Part shown: positions 1 to 9,409 of the stretch, piece by piece | Layout: each line of letters opens with the position of its first letter | How positions within the stretch are numbered: position 1 is the first letter of the stretch | From: Clostridium intestinale DSM 6191 | GTDB lineage: Bacteria > Bacillota > Clostridia > Clostridiales > Clostridiaceae | Length of the DNA stretch: 64,000 nt | Direction of reading: 5' to 3' | NCBI RefSeq assembly: GCF_900130055.1 | Contig: NZ_FQXU01000004.1 | Coordinates: 1 to 64,000 of the forward strand | Notes under the pieces: model-generated | Told to the model about the DNA's origin: nothing | The model's input: the letters and a program-made list of their open reading frames with translations, nothing else | Database searches by the model: none | Made by a program: the position numbers and the translations under genes

Positions 1-395
1 TTGGCTACTCATTTTCAAAGACTATGGATTCTTCTGTAGTAATAGCTGCTTTAGATAATGCATATAAAATCCAGAAGCCAACTGAATCGCTTATTTTCCA
101 CTCTGATCTTGGAGTTCAATACACAAGTACAGAGTTTATTAATAGACTAAAAAAATATGGAATGAAAGCCTCAAATAGTAGAAAAGCATGCCCCTATGAT
201 AATGCTTGTATCGAGTCTTTTCATTCCATTTTAAAGAAAGAACAAGTTAACAATGTTCAATATTATGATTATGAAAGTGCGAAATTAGACTTATTTATTT
301 TTATTGAATCATGGTATAACCGTAAAAGAATCCATAGTTCTATTGACTACATAACCCCACAAATGAAAGAAGATCTTTTTAGAATGACAATTTGA
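1..395 (+). mobile_element. IS3-family transposase (OrfB, integrase core), 5' end outside the window
   Basis: This is the C-terminal part of a DDE transposase that cuts and joins IS ends. The reading frame is open from base 3 to the TGA at 393-395, so the visible 130 or so residues are only the last portion; the ATG at 24 is internal. The segment HSDLGVQYTS carries the second catalytic Asp and ACIESFHSILKKE carries the catalytic Glu, both in the order expected for the rve core of IS3 (IS150-like) OrfB. The C-terminus YNRKRIHSSIDYITPQ is also typical. The first Asp and OrfA lie to the left of the window. Whether the full element is intact cannot be judged. Confidence 0.9.
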
Positions 396-402
396 GAATT
401 AA

Positions 403-433
403 AATGTGTCCAAAATATTGACCTAAGTCCACA
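403..433. repeat. Probable right terminal inverted repeat of the IS3-family element
   Basis: Starting 7 bp after the transposase stop, the sequence contains GTGTCCAAAATATTGACC and ends in CA near base 433, as IS3-family right ends do. The matching left repeat is outside the window, so the exact boundary and any target duplication are inferred. Confidence 0.5.
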
Positions 434-536
434 TTATGTTTAATAAGAGGTTATGAGTGTGGTTAAAAAGGAAATTTTAGCAGAAAAATAAATATCGTAT
501 ATAATAAAAAACAAGAGGAAGAAAATAATAAATCTA

Positions 537-577
537 TAAAAAAGAGCTGCGCACTAAATATTAGTGCTACAGCCCTC
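537..577 (-). terminator. Rho-independent terminator of trmB
   Basis: Arms GAG-CTG-GCACTAA (544-557) and TTAGTGC-CAGC-CTC (561-576) form a long imperfect hairpin. On the minus strand it is followed by a T run, directly after the trmB stop codon. Confidence 0.85.
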
Positions 578-579
578 TT

Positions 580-1221
580 CTATTCTTTCTTAAGTCGCCC
601 AATAAGAAACATAATATTCATTCCCATACTAGTCCACTTAGATTCATATTCAGTTACTATGTTTTCTTTAAAATCAGATTTGTGTAAATCGTAGGTTAAG
701 TATTCTATCTCAAAACCAGCTTCCTTAAAGTATTCTTGAGACTCATCAAATAGTTCTTTATCATCCGTTTTAAACCAAATCTCAGAATCTTTCTTTAAAA
801 ACTTCTTATATTCGTCAAGAAATTTTGTATGTGTAAGTCTTCTCTTTTTATGTCTATCTTTTGGCCAAGGATTGCAGAAGTTTATAAAAATCTTCGATAC
901 CTCATCCTCACTAAATATTTCACTAATAAAGCTAATATTAAGTGGAACTATTCTTATATTTTCAACTTCAGCATCATTAGCCTTATTTAAAACATAAATT
1001 AAAACCTCATCCTTAAGATCAACTGCTATATAATTAATGTCTGGATTATTTTTAGCTTTAGTTACTGCAAAATCTCCTCTTCCACAGCCTAATTCTAAAA
1101 ATATATCATTATTATTTTTAAAATCCTCTTTCCAAATTCCTTTTAATTCTCTTGGGTTAGTAACTACCTTTGAATCCTTCTCAAGCTCTGGTCTAACCCA
1201 CCATTTTTTCCTTAGTCTCAT
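580..1221 (-). CDS. trmB: tRNA (guanine-N7)-methyltransferase
   Basis: A cytoplasmic SAM-dependent enzyme that methylates G46 in the tRNA variable loop. At 213 aa it has normal family length. The SAM-binding motif ELGCGRGDF lies near residue 43, and the family signature [15 protein letters not shown] lies near residue 113, followed by RLTHTKFL. The start has a strong RBS (AGGAGG then AATC). It lies 8 bp downstream of the site-2 protease gene, so the two are probably co-transcribed, and it ends in a good terminator. The identification is secure. Confidence 0.96.
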   Translation of the reverse strand: MRLRKKWWVRPELEKDSKVVTNPRELKGIWKEDFKNNNDIFLELGCGRGDFAVTKAKNNPDINYIAVDLKDEVLIYVLNKANDAEVENIRIVPLNISFISEIFSEDEVSKIFINFCNPWPKDRHKKRRLTHTKFLDEYKKFLKKDSEIWFKTDDKELFDESQEYFKEAGFEIEYLTYDLHKSDFKENIVTEYESKWTSMGMNIMFLIGRLKKE

Positions 1222-1229
1222 GATTCCTC

Positions 1230-1865
1230 CTATAAAAATACAATAAACTCTATTAGTTTATTTAATAAGCTAAATATATACTCACTTGGTACGGTCAAAA
1301 TTCTCCATGCAAAAAATACCACCCCAATAAAGATTAGTTGTTGGTATTTATAAAGATTATATCCTATCTTACCAAAAACCTTAGGAAATAAATCTCCCAA
1401 AATACTAAATCCGTCAAAACCTGGTACTGGTAATAGATTAAATAAAAATAAAATCACGTTAATACTAACTACATTTACTAGTATCATTCCTATAATTGAT
1501 ATCATAGTTCCATAAGCCTCATAAGTAAATTTGAAATAGAAACCTGAAATTATTGAAAAAACTATGGCTGTAAAAAGGTTAGCTAAAGGTCCAGCTATTG
1601 ATACCTTTAAATCATCCATATAGTAGTTTTTAAAAGCACCTCTATTAACCCTAATAGGTTTTGCCCATCCAAATCCAGCTATTAGGATTAATATAAATCC
1701 AATAGGGTCTATATGTACAAGTGGATTTAGAGTTAGCCTTCCTTGAAATCTAGCCGTTTTATCGCCTAATTTATCTGCAACTATTCCATGAGCATATTCA
1801 TGAAAAGTAAAAGCTACTAATATAGCTGGAATACTTAAAATCTTATATAAAATCTCTTCCCTCAT
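1230..1865 (-). CDS. Site-2 protease family (M50) membrane metalloprotease
   Basis: An integral membrane zinc protease of the small S2P/YwhC type with about five or six hydrophobic segments. HEYAHG (near residue 22 of the chosen start) provides the HExxH zinc ligands, and [10 protein letters not shown] supplies the later Asp ligand. I start at the ATG at 1865 because AAGGAGGT lies 4 bp upstream; an in-frame ATG at 1889 would place this RBS inside the gene. A TATAAT-like -10 sits just upstream on the minus strand, so the protease and trmB may have their own promoter. The substrate is unknown. No PDZ domain is seen. Confidence 0.9.
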   Translation of the reverse strand: MREEILYKILSIPAILVAFTFHEYAHGIVADKLGDKTARFQGRLTLNPLVHIDPIGFILILIAGFGWAKPIRVNRGAFKNYYMDDLKVSIAGPLANLFTAIVFSIISGFYFKFTYEAYGTMISIIGMILVNVVSINVILFLFNLLPVPGFDGFSILGDLFPKVFGKIGYNLYKYQQLIFIGVVFFAWRILTVPSEYIFSLLNKLIEFIVFL

Positions 1866-1920
1866 CTTGACCTCCTTCATAATATTCACATTATAACATA
1901 AATTTAGTAATCTTCAATAA

Positions 1921-1945
1921 AATAGACAGGTAAATCCTGTCTATT
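1921..1945 (-). terminator. Terminator overlapping the stop of the 1941-2960 gene
   Basis: A perfect 10-bp inverted repeat (AATAGACAGG, 5-nt loop, CCTGTCTATT) is followed on the minus strand by TTATTG. The stop codon of the upstream gene lies within the stem. Confidence 0.7.
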
Positions 1946-2960
1946 TATTAAACTCTGTTTTTATTAACTTTCCTTGAGATACAGATGCTACACCCGTATC
2001 ATACATAAATAAAAATTTCCCCTTGTAGCTTGTCTCTTTAGAAGTGGTTAAATTACTCACTACACCATTTAAGTTATCATTAACTAATATTTCGCTTTTT
2101 CTATTAACATGAATATCCTTTTTATCAGTAGGCTCCTTTAATGTCATGCTTTTCCATTTATTAGTATCTTCCTTTAATAGCCCATAAGTTATTTTAGATA
2201 TCTTATCTCCACTTATTGAACCAACATAAACAATATCTTCGCTATCTATATTTAACAACGTAACTTTATCGTTAAAGGCTAGCTTCTTTTTAGGCGCCGT
2301 AGAATATATACTTCCACTTATACTATCTTCATAAACCAAACTATCTTCATGAGGAATAACATCCATATTACTTACTGCCGAACTCATAAGATTAGGTTGT
2401 GTAATCTTATGATTAATATCTATTCTATAAATAGAGCTTTTAACCCCTTTTTCATTTACTTTTATGTAAGTAACATTAGTCAATATTGCTGCCTTTATTT
2501 TATCAACCTTTGCACTTTCTGCAACGTTATCAAGCTCTTCCATTTTACCCTTTTCTTTTTTATTAGCATCGTAATAATATATTGTAAGATTACTTTTTGA
2601 GCTTGATTGTTTTTTCTTTTCTACTAAAAGCATTCTATTTCTATCAGATAGCCATTCGTAATTAGATACCTCAGAATCAGCTTCATTTTCTATCTTTATA
2701 GCTTCCCCTGTTTTAGTACTTATTAAATTTACTTGTCCATTTTCAAGATAAGATATAAACTTCCCATCAAAACTTACTCTTAGATCTTTGCCCTCAGGTA
2801 AAGTTATTTCAATATCTTTATTTTTAGGTTCTTCCTCAACTTTTACAGCCTTAAAAGTAGTAGTATTAACAAAAATCTTTTTATCTAAATAAAGCAGTCC
2901 TAAGGATTGGATTGTTAAAGAAATAGCTATCCAAATAGCTATTCGTTTTAATAGCTTCAT
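1941..2960 (-). CDS. Membrane-anchored beta-propeller-like protein of unknown function
   Basis: The N-terminus has one hydrophobic segment (about residues 7-25) with no lipobox, so the protein is probably anchored in the membrane with its bulk outside. The remaining 300 residues are rich in beta-type sequence with repeated segments such as SFDGKFISYLENGQV and YEWLSDRNRMLLVEKKK. These resemble the WD40-like / dipeptidyl-peptidase IV N-terminal blade pattern, but no protease catalytic domain follows. It lies 15 bp after the phosphodiester glycosidase gene in a likely cell-surface operon headed by LCP. I do not recognise a precise function. Confidence 0.75.
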   Translation of the reverse strand: MKLLKRIAIWIAISLTIQSLGLLYLDKKIFVNTTTFKAVKVEEEPKNKDIEITLPEGKDLRVSFDGKFISYLENGQVNLISTKTGEAIKIENEADSEVSNYEWLSDRNRMLLVEKKKQSSSKSNLTIYYYDANKKEKGKMEELDNVAESAKVDKIKAAILTNVTYIKVNEKGVKSSIYRIDINHKITQPNLMSSAVSNMDVIPHEDSLVYEDSISGSIYSTAPKKKLAFNDKVTLLNIDSEDIVYVGSISGDKISKITYGLLKEDTNKWKSMTLKEPTDKKDIHVNRKSEILVNDNLNGVVSNLTTSKETSYKGKFLFMYDTGVASVSQGKLIKTEFNK

Positions 2961-2975
2961 TAATTTCTCCCCTTC

Positions 2976-4001
2976 TTATTTAACTATAAACGCTGTTGGA
3001 ATACTTCTTTCTCCCAAACTATCTGAAGGCGTATTAATAACTTCCCCTTCATAATACATAGTGGTTGATTTCCCTCCATCAAGATTTGCTGCGTTTATAG
3101 CTCCATATTCTATCATTAAATCTTGAGCTTCTCTCAAAGTAGCTCCTACACTTCCAAACAATTGTCTTCCGTCAATTACCAAAAGCATTATAGAACCATC
3201 ACTTCTTTGCCCAATTACTGTTCTAGGAGCTATTCCCCATCCACCATCACCACTTCTAATAGTAGGTTTTCCATTTACCACTAATGTAGGACCAAATGTT
3301 ACTGCCTCTTTAGCTCCCAGTTCATTTAGTTCATTTATTGAGTATTTTCCTATAATAAGTCTACCATCCTTATTTATAGCTATCATATCGATTTTTTGAT
3401 TTTCATCTGCGCCTTTGAAAACTATGTTACCTTCATTAAGTATTACACCTTCTGGTTGTCCACCTGTGCCTGTCCACTTAGCAGTAGAATTTCCATCAGT
3501 AAATCCTCCCGCGTTAATACCTGCAATCGCATCATTATTTTCAATAATTTGGGATAGAGTTTGTCCCTCTCTACCTAACTTAGAGCTATATCCAACTTTT
3601 ACTCTTGTTGGATCTTTCACTATTAGAAGGTACCCCTTAAACTTATCTCCACCATCTATATTATATCTTTCTATTGTTTCATCATGGGTCTTAGGTATTT
3701 TTACTTCTTTTGATTCTACATCTTGAGATATTTCTTCGTAATTATTATTTTCTGCTAAAATTTTATTTATTTTCTCTTCACTTAAAAACCAAGTAGCTAA
3801 AAACTGACTTTTGTAAGATGTCATAGCTGCACCTACAAAACCTTTTCTTACGTTTTCAAAAGGTCCATAATATAAATAAAATGGTCCAACTATAGCAGTA
3901 AATACAATTTCAAATAAAATAAAAGCAAATACTCTTTTCAAAGATATTTTTTTCCTTCTTTTCTTCTTCCTAGCTTTTGCTTTCGATTTATTTTTGTTCA
4001 T
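2976..4001 (-). CDS. Phosphodiester glycosidase family (NAGPA-like) membrane-anchored protein
   Basis: The N-terminus is highly basic (KNKSKAKARKKKRRKK) and is followed by one transmembrane segment (about residues 25-46), giving a cytoplasmic N-terminus and an extracellular domain. The C-terminal ~200 residues have NAGPA-domain landmarks: GINAGGF, TFGPTLVVNGKP, APRTVIGQRSDG and ANLDGGKSTTMYYEG. Related proteins act on sugar phosphodiesters or sit in exopolysaccharide loci. It lies downstream of LCP, which attaches phosphodiester-linked polymers, so a role in wall-polymer processing is plausible but inferred. The length (341 aa) is usual for clostridial members. Confidence 0.85.
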   Translation of the reverse strand: MNKNKSKAKARKKKRRKKISLKRVFAFILFEIVFTAIVGPFYLYYGPFENVRKGFVGAAMTSYKSQFLATWFLSEEKINKILAENNNYEEISQDVESKEVKIPKTHDETIERYNIDGGDKFKGYLLIVKDPTRVKVGYSSKLGREGQTLSQIIENNDAIAGINAGGFTDGNSTAKWTGTGGQPEGVILNEGNIVFKGADENQKIDMIAINKDGRLIIGKYSINELNELGAKEAVTFGPTLVVNGKPTIRSGDGGWGIAPRTVIGQRSDGSIMLLVIDGRQLFGSVGATLREAQDLMIEYGAINAANLDGGKSTTMYYEGEVINTPSDSLGERSIPTAFIVK

Positions 4002-4025
4002 GTATTCAAATCCTTTCTTTCAATT

Positions 4026-4059
4026 AATTAAGCAAGTAAATGAGTTTACCTGCTTAATT
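4026..4059 (-). terminator. Intercistronic hairpin between the LCP and phosphodiester glycosidase genes
   Basis: AATTAAGCA and TGCTTAATT pair over an inner GTAAA/TTTAC stem. The downstream T content is weak (AATTAATT), so it may be a leaky terminator or a processing hairpin rather than a full stop. Confidence 0.45.
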
Positions 4060-4192
4060 ATATAATTTATGTATTACTATTTCAATAAATTTAAAATTAA
4101 TTAATAATATTTTAATGGAAAATATAGTTATATAACCCTATAAATCTTTAAAATTCTTCCATTTCATCCATTATCTCATGATTTGTTTACTA

Positions 4193-5317
4193 TTAATCAC
4201 TTAAATTAGCTTTTTCTTCTTCATCCTCATTAATCTGTGTTTTTTGTCTATCATCAGGTAATGATACCTTTTCTTGTTGTTCTTTAACTTTATCGAATTG
4301 AACTTGTTTATTTTTGTATTGACTCATAACGTTTTTAAAGCTTAAGTTATTATAGTTTGAAGAATCCCACTTTTTATCATTAAAGATAAACTCTTTCATA
4401 GCATTACCATTTTGCTCTTTATCTATAAGTAGCACCCAACCTTTATCTAAAAACTCGCCACCTTCACTTAATTCATTAATAGGTATTTGAAGCTGATCGT
4501 ATGTAGGTGGATTAAATTTATAAAATGTATATCCGTAATCAAAAAGTTTGGCAGGTTCAATATTAGTTTTTACACAACTTAACAGAGCATTTGCTACTGA
4601 CGGATACTTTAATGGAGATATGTCTCTAGCTTTAGTTGCAATAAGTGTTAAAACATTTCTCTGCCTTTCAGTTCTTTCATAACTACCATTTCCTACCTTC
4701 CTTATTCTTGAATAAGCTAATGCTTGTTGCCCATCTAAATTTTGTAGTCCAGCTTTTTCAAGTGGTGGAGATTTATCTTCTCTGACTTCACCTATGTACT
4801 TATTAATTTCCTCAATCTCATAATCCTTTACATCTATTTCTAAGCCACCCATAGCATCAACAATATCTTCAAAACCCCAAAAATTCACTACCACATACTT
4901 ATCTAACGCTACTCCAAAATTTTCTTTTATAGTTTTCATTAATAACTCAGCTCCACCTAATGCGTAGGCTGCATTTATTTTTTGATCGCTATATCCTGGT
5001 ATCTTTACATAAGTATCTCTCATGATAGAAGTAAATTTAAGTTTTTGATTACTTCCATCAATAGTTGCAATAATTATGGAGTCACTTCTTGCAGCTTCAT
5101 CTAATGTTCTTGCATCTGTTCCAATTAATAATATATTTGTAATTCCTTTTTCTTCATGATATTTTATTTCTTCTTTTACTTCTGGGGTAACCTCTAACTT
5201 TGGTTCTACAGGAGTATATATTTTGGTTCTCATATAAAAATAACTTCCTAAGGCTATAGAAGCTATTATAATAACTAATATAGCTATTAACAAAATAACT
5301 TTTCTCTTCTTACCCAT
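4193..5317 (-). CDS. LytR-CpsA-Psr (LCP) family glycopolymer transferase
   Basis: LCP enzymes transfer undecaprenyl-linked anionic polymers onto peptidoglycan at the outer face of the membrane. The protein has a single N-terminal transmembrane segment (about residues 7-27), then the LCP core: NILLIGTDAR, SDSIIIATID, IMRDTYVKIP, INAAYALGG, and DGQQALAYSRIRK with nearby ERTERQRNV. The Arg and Asp residues that bind the polyprenyl phosphate are present. The last ~45 residues are a charged, Gln/Lys/Glu-rich tail of unknown role. The gene heads the minus-strand surface-protein group and is divergent from birA. Confidence 0.93.
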   Translation of the reverse strand: MGKKRKVILLIAILVIIIASIALGSYFYMRTKIYTPVEPKLEVTPEVKEEIKYHEEKGITNILLIGTDARTLDEAARSDSIIIATIDGSNQKLKFTSIMRDTYVKIPGYSDQKINAAYALGGAELLMKTIKENFGVALDKYVVVNFWGFEDIVDAMGGLEIDVKDYEIEEINKYIGEVREDKSPPLEKAGLQNLDGQQALAYSRIRKVGNGSYERTERQRNVLTLIATKARDISPLKYPSVANALLSCVKTNIEPAKLFDYGYTFYKFNPPTYDQLQIPINELSEGGEFLDKGWVLLIDKEQNGNAMKEFIFNDKKWDSSNYNNLSFKNVMSQYKNKQVQFDKVKEQQEKVSLPDDRQKTQINEDEEEKANLSD

Positions 5318-5450
5318 TCTTTCTCTAATCCCCTCTATTCATAGAAATTAATCATAATATATAATTATACAGTAATATTTTCACCAAACATTTCAAAAGT
5401 ATGACATTTTAATGTTATAATTGACTAAAAAATGTTTTAAGGAGCACTGT

Positions 5451-6425
5451 ATGTTAAAAGATGAAATTTTATTAACTTTATCTTCTAATCCTAAAGAATT
5501 TACATCTGGAGAGGATATAAGTGATAAGCTTGGAATCTCTCGAGCTGCTGTATGGAAATATATAAAAACCTTACGTGAAGAAGGATATGTAATAGAGTCT
5601 TATTCACGTAAGGGTTATAAATTAATCTCATCCCCTAATATTTTTTCTGTTGAGGGTTTAAAATCTTCATTAGTTAATAATTCTTTAATCAAAGAGATTT
5701 TGCATTATAATACTATAGATTCTACTAATTATTTTTGTAAAAATAGTTCTGATACTCTTAAAGATGGTACCTTGGTATTGGCTGAAACTCAAACTCAAGG
5801 AAGAGGTAGATTTAACAGGCCCTGGTTTTCACCTAAGGGTACTGGTATATTCTGCTCTATTTTTCTTAAACCTAAATTGTCGCCTTATGATATTTCTAAA
5901 ATAACTTCAATAATCTGTGCCTCAATAGCTAAAACTTTAATTGATATGAATATCCCTATATCAGTTAAATGGCCTAATGATATATACTTAGATGGTAAAA
6001 AGCTAGGTGGAATTCTTACAGAAATGAAGTGTGATATGGATGAGATTAATTACTTAATTATAGGTTTTGGATTAAATATAAATCAAAGTAAAGAAGATTT
6101 TCCTGAAGATATTGATAAAATAGCCTTATCTCTAAAAAGCTATTTTAACCATGATTTTAGCCGAGAAGATATTCTTGTATCTATTTTAAATAATTTTGAA
6201 TATTTTTATAAAGCATTACTTAACAGTTCTGAAAGCAAAGAAGCTTTTCAAATAATTAAAGACAATTCTTACGTTTTAAATAAAGAAGTTATTATACTTA
6301 AAGGGAAAGAAAGCATAACAGGTAAAGTTGTAGATTTAGGTGAAAATGGTGAGCTGCTTTTAGATACAAATGGTAAGATTGAACAAATATATTCTGGAGA
6401 AGTTTCACTTAGAATAAAAATTTAA
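5451..6425 (+). CDS. birA: Bifunctional biotin-[acetyl-CoA-carboxylase] ligase and biotin operon repressor
   Basis: BirA makes biotinyl-AMP and attaches biotin to carboxylase carrier proteins. The N-terminal winged helix (about residues 1-65, with SRAAVWKYIKTLREEGY) also lets it repress biotin genes. The ligase core shows GRGRFNRPWFSP and KWPNDIYLDGKKLGGIL. I start at ATG 5451, which has AAGGAG 6 bp upstream; the TTG at 5421 lacks an RBS. The length of 324 aa is normal. No biotin genes lie nearby. Confidence 0.95.
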   Translation: MLKDEILLTLSSNPKEFTSGEDISDKLGISRAAVWKYIKTLREEGYVIESYSRKGYKLISSPNIFSVEGLKSSLVNNSLIKEILHYNTIDSTNYFCKNSSDTLKDGTLVLAETQTQGRGRFNRPWFSPKGTGIFCSIFLKPKLSPYDISKITSIICASIAKTLIDMNIPISVKWPNDIYLDGKKLGGILTEMKCDMDEINYLIIGFGLNINQSKEDFPEDIDKIALSLKSYFNHDFSREDILVSILNNFEYFYKALLNSSESKEAFQIIKDNSYVLNKEVIILKGKESITGKVVDLGENGELLLDTNGKIEQIYSGEVSLRIKI

Positions 6426-6459
6426 ATAGGTGAAGAGGGATTTTTCCTCTTCACCTATT
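6425..6459 (-). terminator. Terminator of ldh, shared with the birA 3' end
   Basis: A perfect 14-bp stem (AATAGGTGAAGAGG / CCTCTTCACCTATT) with a 7-nt loop overlaps both convergent stop codons. T-rich sequence follows only on the minus side, so it mainly serves ldh. Confidence 0.8.
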
Positions 6460-7408
6460 GTATTCCAGCTTCTTTTAAATGCTTTTTTATTATTTCCGCT
6501 GACTCTTTTAATTTTTCCTTTTCTTCTGGATTTAAGGAAACTTCTAATATCTTTTTAGCTCCTTCTCTATCCACAATTGTAGGTATAGCTAAATAAACAT
6601 CTTCTAGTCCATATTCTCCATTTAATAGAGAACTTACTGTTAAAATTGAGTCTTCATCTCTTAAAATAGCCTCAACAATTCTCCTTATAGCTAGACCAAC
6701 TGCATAGTTTGTATAACCTTTTTTATTTATTATATTGTAGGCCGCCTCTTTTACTTCTTTAGGTATGTCATTTTTAAAAGAGGAATCACATCTTTTACAC
6801 ATCTTTTCACAATATTCATCGGCTGATATTCCAGCTATATTAGTTAAACTCCAAGCAGCTATTTCTGAATCGCCGTGTTCTCCTATTATATAGGTATGGA
6901 TATTTCTAGCATCTATTTCAAAATGTTCACTAAGCATATATTTAAATCTAGAAGTATCTAACACAGTTCCAGATCCTATTACCCTATTGGCTGGCAATCC
7001 CGATATCTTGTAGGCAATATAGGTTAATATATCCACAGGATTCGATACAATTAACAATATACCATTAGGGCTATATTTCACTACTTCTGGTATTATGCTC
7101 TTAAATATAGGAATGTTTTTATTTATAATATCTAATCTTGTTTCTCCAGGTTTTTGTCCTACTCCAGCCGTAACTATTACTATATCTGAATCTTCAGTGT
7201 CTTTATATTCACCTGCTCTAACATCAACAGCTTTAACAAATGCAGCTCCGTGAGATAAGTCCATAGCCTCTGCTAAAGCTTTTTCTTTATTTATATCAAC
7301 TATAATTATTTCTGATGCAAGCCCTTCTAGCATTAATGCATAAGCAGTAGTAGAACCTACAAATCCTGCACCTATAATTGAGATTTTGTTTCCTTTTTCC
7401 TTAATCAT
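6455..7408 (-). CDS. ldh: L-lactate dehydrogenase
   Basis: Reduces pyruvate to L-lactate with NADH in the cytoplasm, regenerating NAD during fermentation. The Rossmann motif [13 protein letters not shown] is at residues 14-26, the substrate-binding loop and active-site segment [14 protein letters not shown] contains the catalytic His, and [11 protein letters not shown] carries substrate-binding Arg. The length of 317 aa is standard for bacterial LDH rather than malate dehydrogenase. A perfect GTTATT/AATAAC palindrome lies in the leader (7435-7450), a candidate redox-regulator site. Confidence 0.95.
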   Translation of the reverse strand: MIKEKGNKISIIGAGFVGSTTAYALMLEGLASEIIIVDINKEKALAEAMDLSHGAAFVKAVDVRAGEYKDTEDSDIVIVTAGVGQKPGETRLDIINKNIPIFKSIIPEVVKYSPNGILLIVSNPVDILTYIAYKISGLPANRVIGSGTVLDTSRFKYMLSEHFEIDARNIHTYIIGEHGDSEIAAWSLTNIAGISADEYCEKMCKRCDSSFKNDIPKEVKEAAYNIINKKGYTNYAVGLAIRRIVEAILRDEDSILTVSSLLNGEYGLEDVYLAIPTIVDREGAKKILEVSLNPEEKEKLKESAEIIKKHLKEAGIQ

Positions 7409-7434
7409 AATCTAAACCTCCTAGTTTAGTTGTT

Positions 7435-7450
7435 GTTATTTAATAATAAC
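7435..7450. promoter_or_regulatory. Palindrome in the ldh leader, possible Rex-like operator
   Basis: GTTATT, 4 nt, AATAAC, with TTG just before it. Known clostridial Rex sites have the form TTGTTAA-4-TTAACAA. This is only a partial match, so the assignment is tentative; its place upstream of a fermentation gene is what makes it plausible. Confidence 0.3.
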
Positions 7451-7688
7451 TATTATCCTCACTTTCATTATATTACTAATGATAACAACTTTCAATAACA
7501 TTGTTAATTTTTTCATTAATTATTTATTTATAATTCGACAAACTAAATATAATATGATTTAAATTTTTTAACAAAATTTTAAAAATTAGCTCTTATATTT
7601 TGTCTTAATATGATATATAATTTATCAAGTGTGTCTTAACCATAAGATATGCGAGGATGAATTACTTTATACATTTGGAGGTGATTCC

Positions 7689-8591
7689 ATGGAAATTAAT
7701 ACAATAGGAGTTCCTATTTTTTACGGTTGCGATATTGAAGGCGTAAATTTAGGGCCTAATACATTAAGAGAAAATGGATTATTAAAAATATTAAAGAAAA
7801 GCAACAATATAGTTTTTGATTTAGGAAACATATATGTTCCTGAGTTATTAGTTGAAGATAAATTTAAAGAACATGAAAACATGAAATATTTATCTGCTAT
7901 TGTTGAGACAAATAGAAATTTAGCCCATGCGGTATATGCTTCATTGTCTTCTAACTCCTTCCCATTTGTAATTGGTGGAGATCATTCTTTAGGACTTGGA
8001 AGCTTAAGTGGTGCATCTAGATATTTTAAGGATGATTTAGGTGTTATTTGGGTAGATGCTCATGGAGATATAAATACTTATCTAACTACACCTTCTGGAA
8101 ATGTTCATGGAATGCCTTTATCAGCAGCAATGGGATTAGGTCATGCCGTATTAAGAGACCTGTATTTTAGAGGAAGAAAAATAGATCCTAAAAAAGTATT
8201 TATAATTTGTGCTCGTGATTTAGATCAAGGAGAACTAGATTTAATTACAGAATTAAATATAAATGTCTGGACTACAAAAGATATAAATTCGATAGGCGTT
8301 ACAGCATTTTTAGAGGATTTTAATAATAGATTGTCAAACATCAATATTAATAATCTTCATTTAAGCTTTGATATAGATTCACTAGACTCGTCATTAGTAC
8401 CAGGTACAGGAACACCAGTACATGATGGTATGAATATAAAAGACATAAAAAATATTTTAACAGGAGTTTTCTCAACTTCTAAGGTTAGGTCTATGGACTT
8501 TGTAGAATTTAATCCTTTATTAGACAAAGAATCTGTAACTTTAAACAATTGTCTTGAAATTCTTGAACATGTATCAGCCTTGATTAAATAA
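7689..8591 (+). CDS. Arginase (ureohydrolase family)
   Basis: Ureohydrolases use two Mn ions to hydrolyse guanidino compounds. The metal-binding motifs GGDHSLG, WVDAHGDIN and SFDIDSLDSS are all present and in order, and the 300-aa length fits arginase. The GTGTPVHDG segment is arginase-like. I start at ATG 7689, which has GGAGGTGA 5 bp upstream; an in-frame ATG at 7629 lacks an RBS. Arginase is the best guess, but agmatinase or formiminoglutamase activity cannot be excluded from sequence alone. It is a single-gene unit with its own terminator. Confidence 0.85.
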   Translation: MEINTIGVPIFYGCDIEGVNLGPNTLRENGLLKILKKSNNIVFDLGNIYVPELLVEDKFKEHENMKYLSAIVETNRNLAHAVYASLSSNSFPFVIGGDHSLGLGSLSGASRYFKDDLGVIWVDAHGDINTYLTTPSGNVHGMPLSAAMGLGHAVLRDLYFRGRKIDPKKVFIICARDLDQGELDLITELNINVWTTKDINSIGVTAFLEDFNNRLSNININNLHLSFDIDSLDSSLVPGTGTPVHDGMNIKDIKNILTGVFSTSKVRSMDFVEFNPLLDKESVTLNNCLEILEHVSALIK

Positions 8592-8618
8592 GTCTTGCTT
8601 ATAAGCAGGACTTTTTTT
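8592..8618 (+). terminator. Terminator of the arginase gene
   Basis: Hairpin GTCTTGCTT / AAGCAGGAC followed by TTTTTTT. Confidence 0.85.
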
Positions 8619-8687
8619 ATTAAAATCCTTTATTATTTAACTGATTTATATTATCATATAGTTATGTAATTTTTAGGAGGACAAATT

Positions 8688-9299
8688 ATGAAATTACTTT
8701 TTTTTGATACTGAAACAACTAGTATAAAGCCAGGACATATTTGTCAATTAAGCTATATAGTAGTTAATTCAAACGAAAAACCACAAAAAACTTACGGAAG
8801 AAATTATTTTTTTACAGTAGATGAAATGGATCCATCAGCTCAAGAAGTTCATGGATTTTCTTTAGAAAAGTTATATGAATTAAGTGAAGGTAATTATTTT
8901 GAAGATAGTTTTGAAAATTTTATAGATGATTTTATACAAGCTGATTTTATAATTGGTCATAATGTATCTTTTGATTTAAAATTTTTAAACAGTGAACTAC
9001 TATACATATTAGGGGAAGATTTTAAAGCTAAAAATACTTTCTGTACCATGAATTATTACAAAAATGTATTAAAACTCTATAGACCAAGCGGCGACTTTAA
9101 AAACCCTAAACTTCAAGAGGTAGTTGATTATCTATCTATAACAAAGGATAAAATCACAGAAACTGCTGACAAACTATTTGAAGGAAGTGGAAACTATCAT
9201 GACGCAAGATTTGATACCGCTGCTACCTATCTTATAGTTGTTGAAGGTATTAAAAAGGGATTAATTGCTCCTGGATACTTTTCTTCACAAGTGAAATAA
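8688..9299 (+). CDS. DnaQ-like 3'-5' exonuclease
   Basis: A stand-alone DEDD-superfamily exonuclease domain. Motif I is FFDTETTSI near the N-terminus, motif II HNVSFDLKFL falls near residue 98, and the C-terminal HDARFDTA supplies the His and Asp of motif III (DEDDh type). The fold matches the proofreading subunit of DNA polymerase III and oligo-RNA exonucleases. Here it is a solo 203-aa protein, so the substrate is unknown. A good RBS (AGGAGG) precedes it and a strong terminator follows it. Confidence 0.87.
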   Translation: MKLLFFDTETTSIKPGHICQLSYIVVNSNEKPQKTYGRNYFFTVDEMDPSAQEVHGFSLEKLYELSEGNYFEDSFENFIDDFIQADFIIGHNVSFDLKFLNSELLYILGEDFKAKNTFCTMNYYKNVLKLYRPSGDFKNPKLQEVVDYLSITKDKITETADKLFEGSGNYHDARFDTAATYLIVVEGIKKGLIAPGYFSSQVK

Positions 9300-9310
9300 A
9301 TAAAAAACAA

Positions 9311-9360
9311 GAGATTTACAGATATATTACTTAAATATACCAGTAAATCTCTTTTTATTT
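9311..9360 (+). terminator. Terminator of the exonuclease gene
   Basis: GAGATTTAC and GTAAATCTC pair across a 23-nt loop and are followed by TTTTTATTT. Confidence 0.85.
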
Positions 9361-9409
9361 CCTCACTTCTATTCTGCAGAAGCGTTTCTCAACTTCATAA
9401 ATCCATAAA

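Noticed and set aside
7435-7520. Firm Rex operator for ldh
   Set aside because: The palindrome and nearby TTGTTAA half-sites match the clostridial Rex consensus only partly, so it is listed as a weak candidate only.
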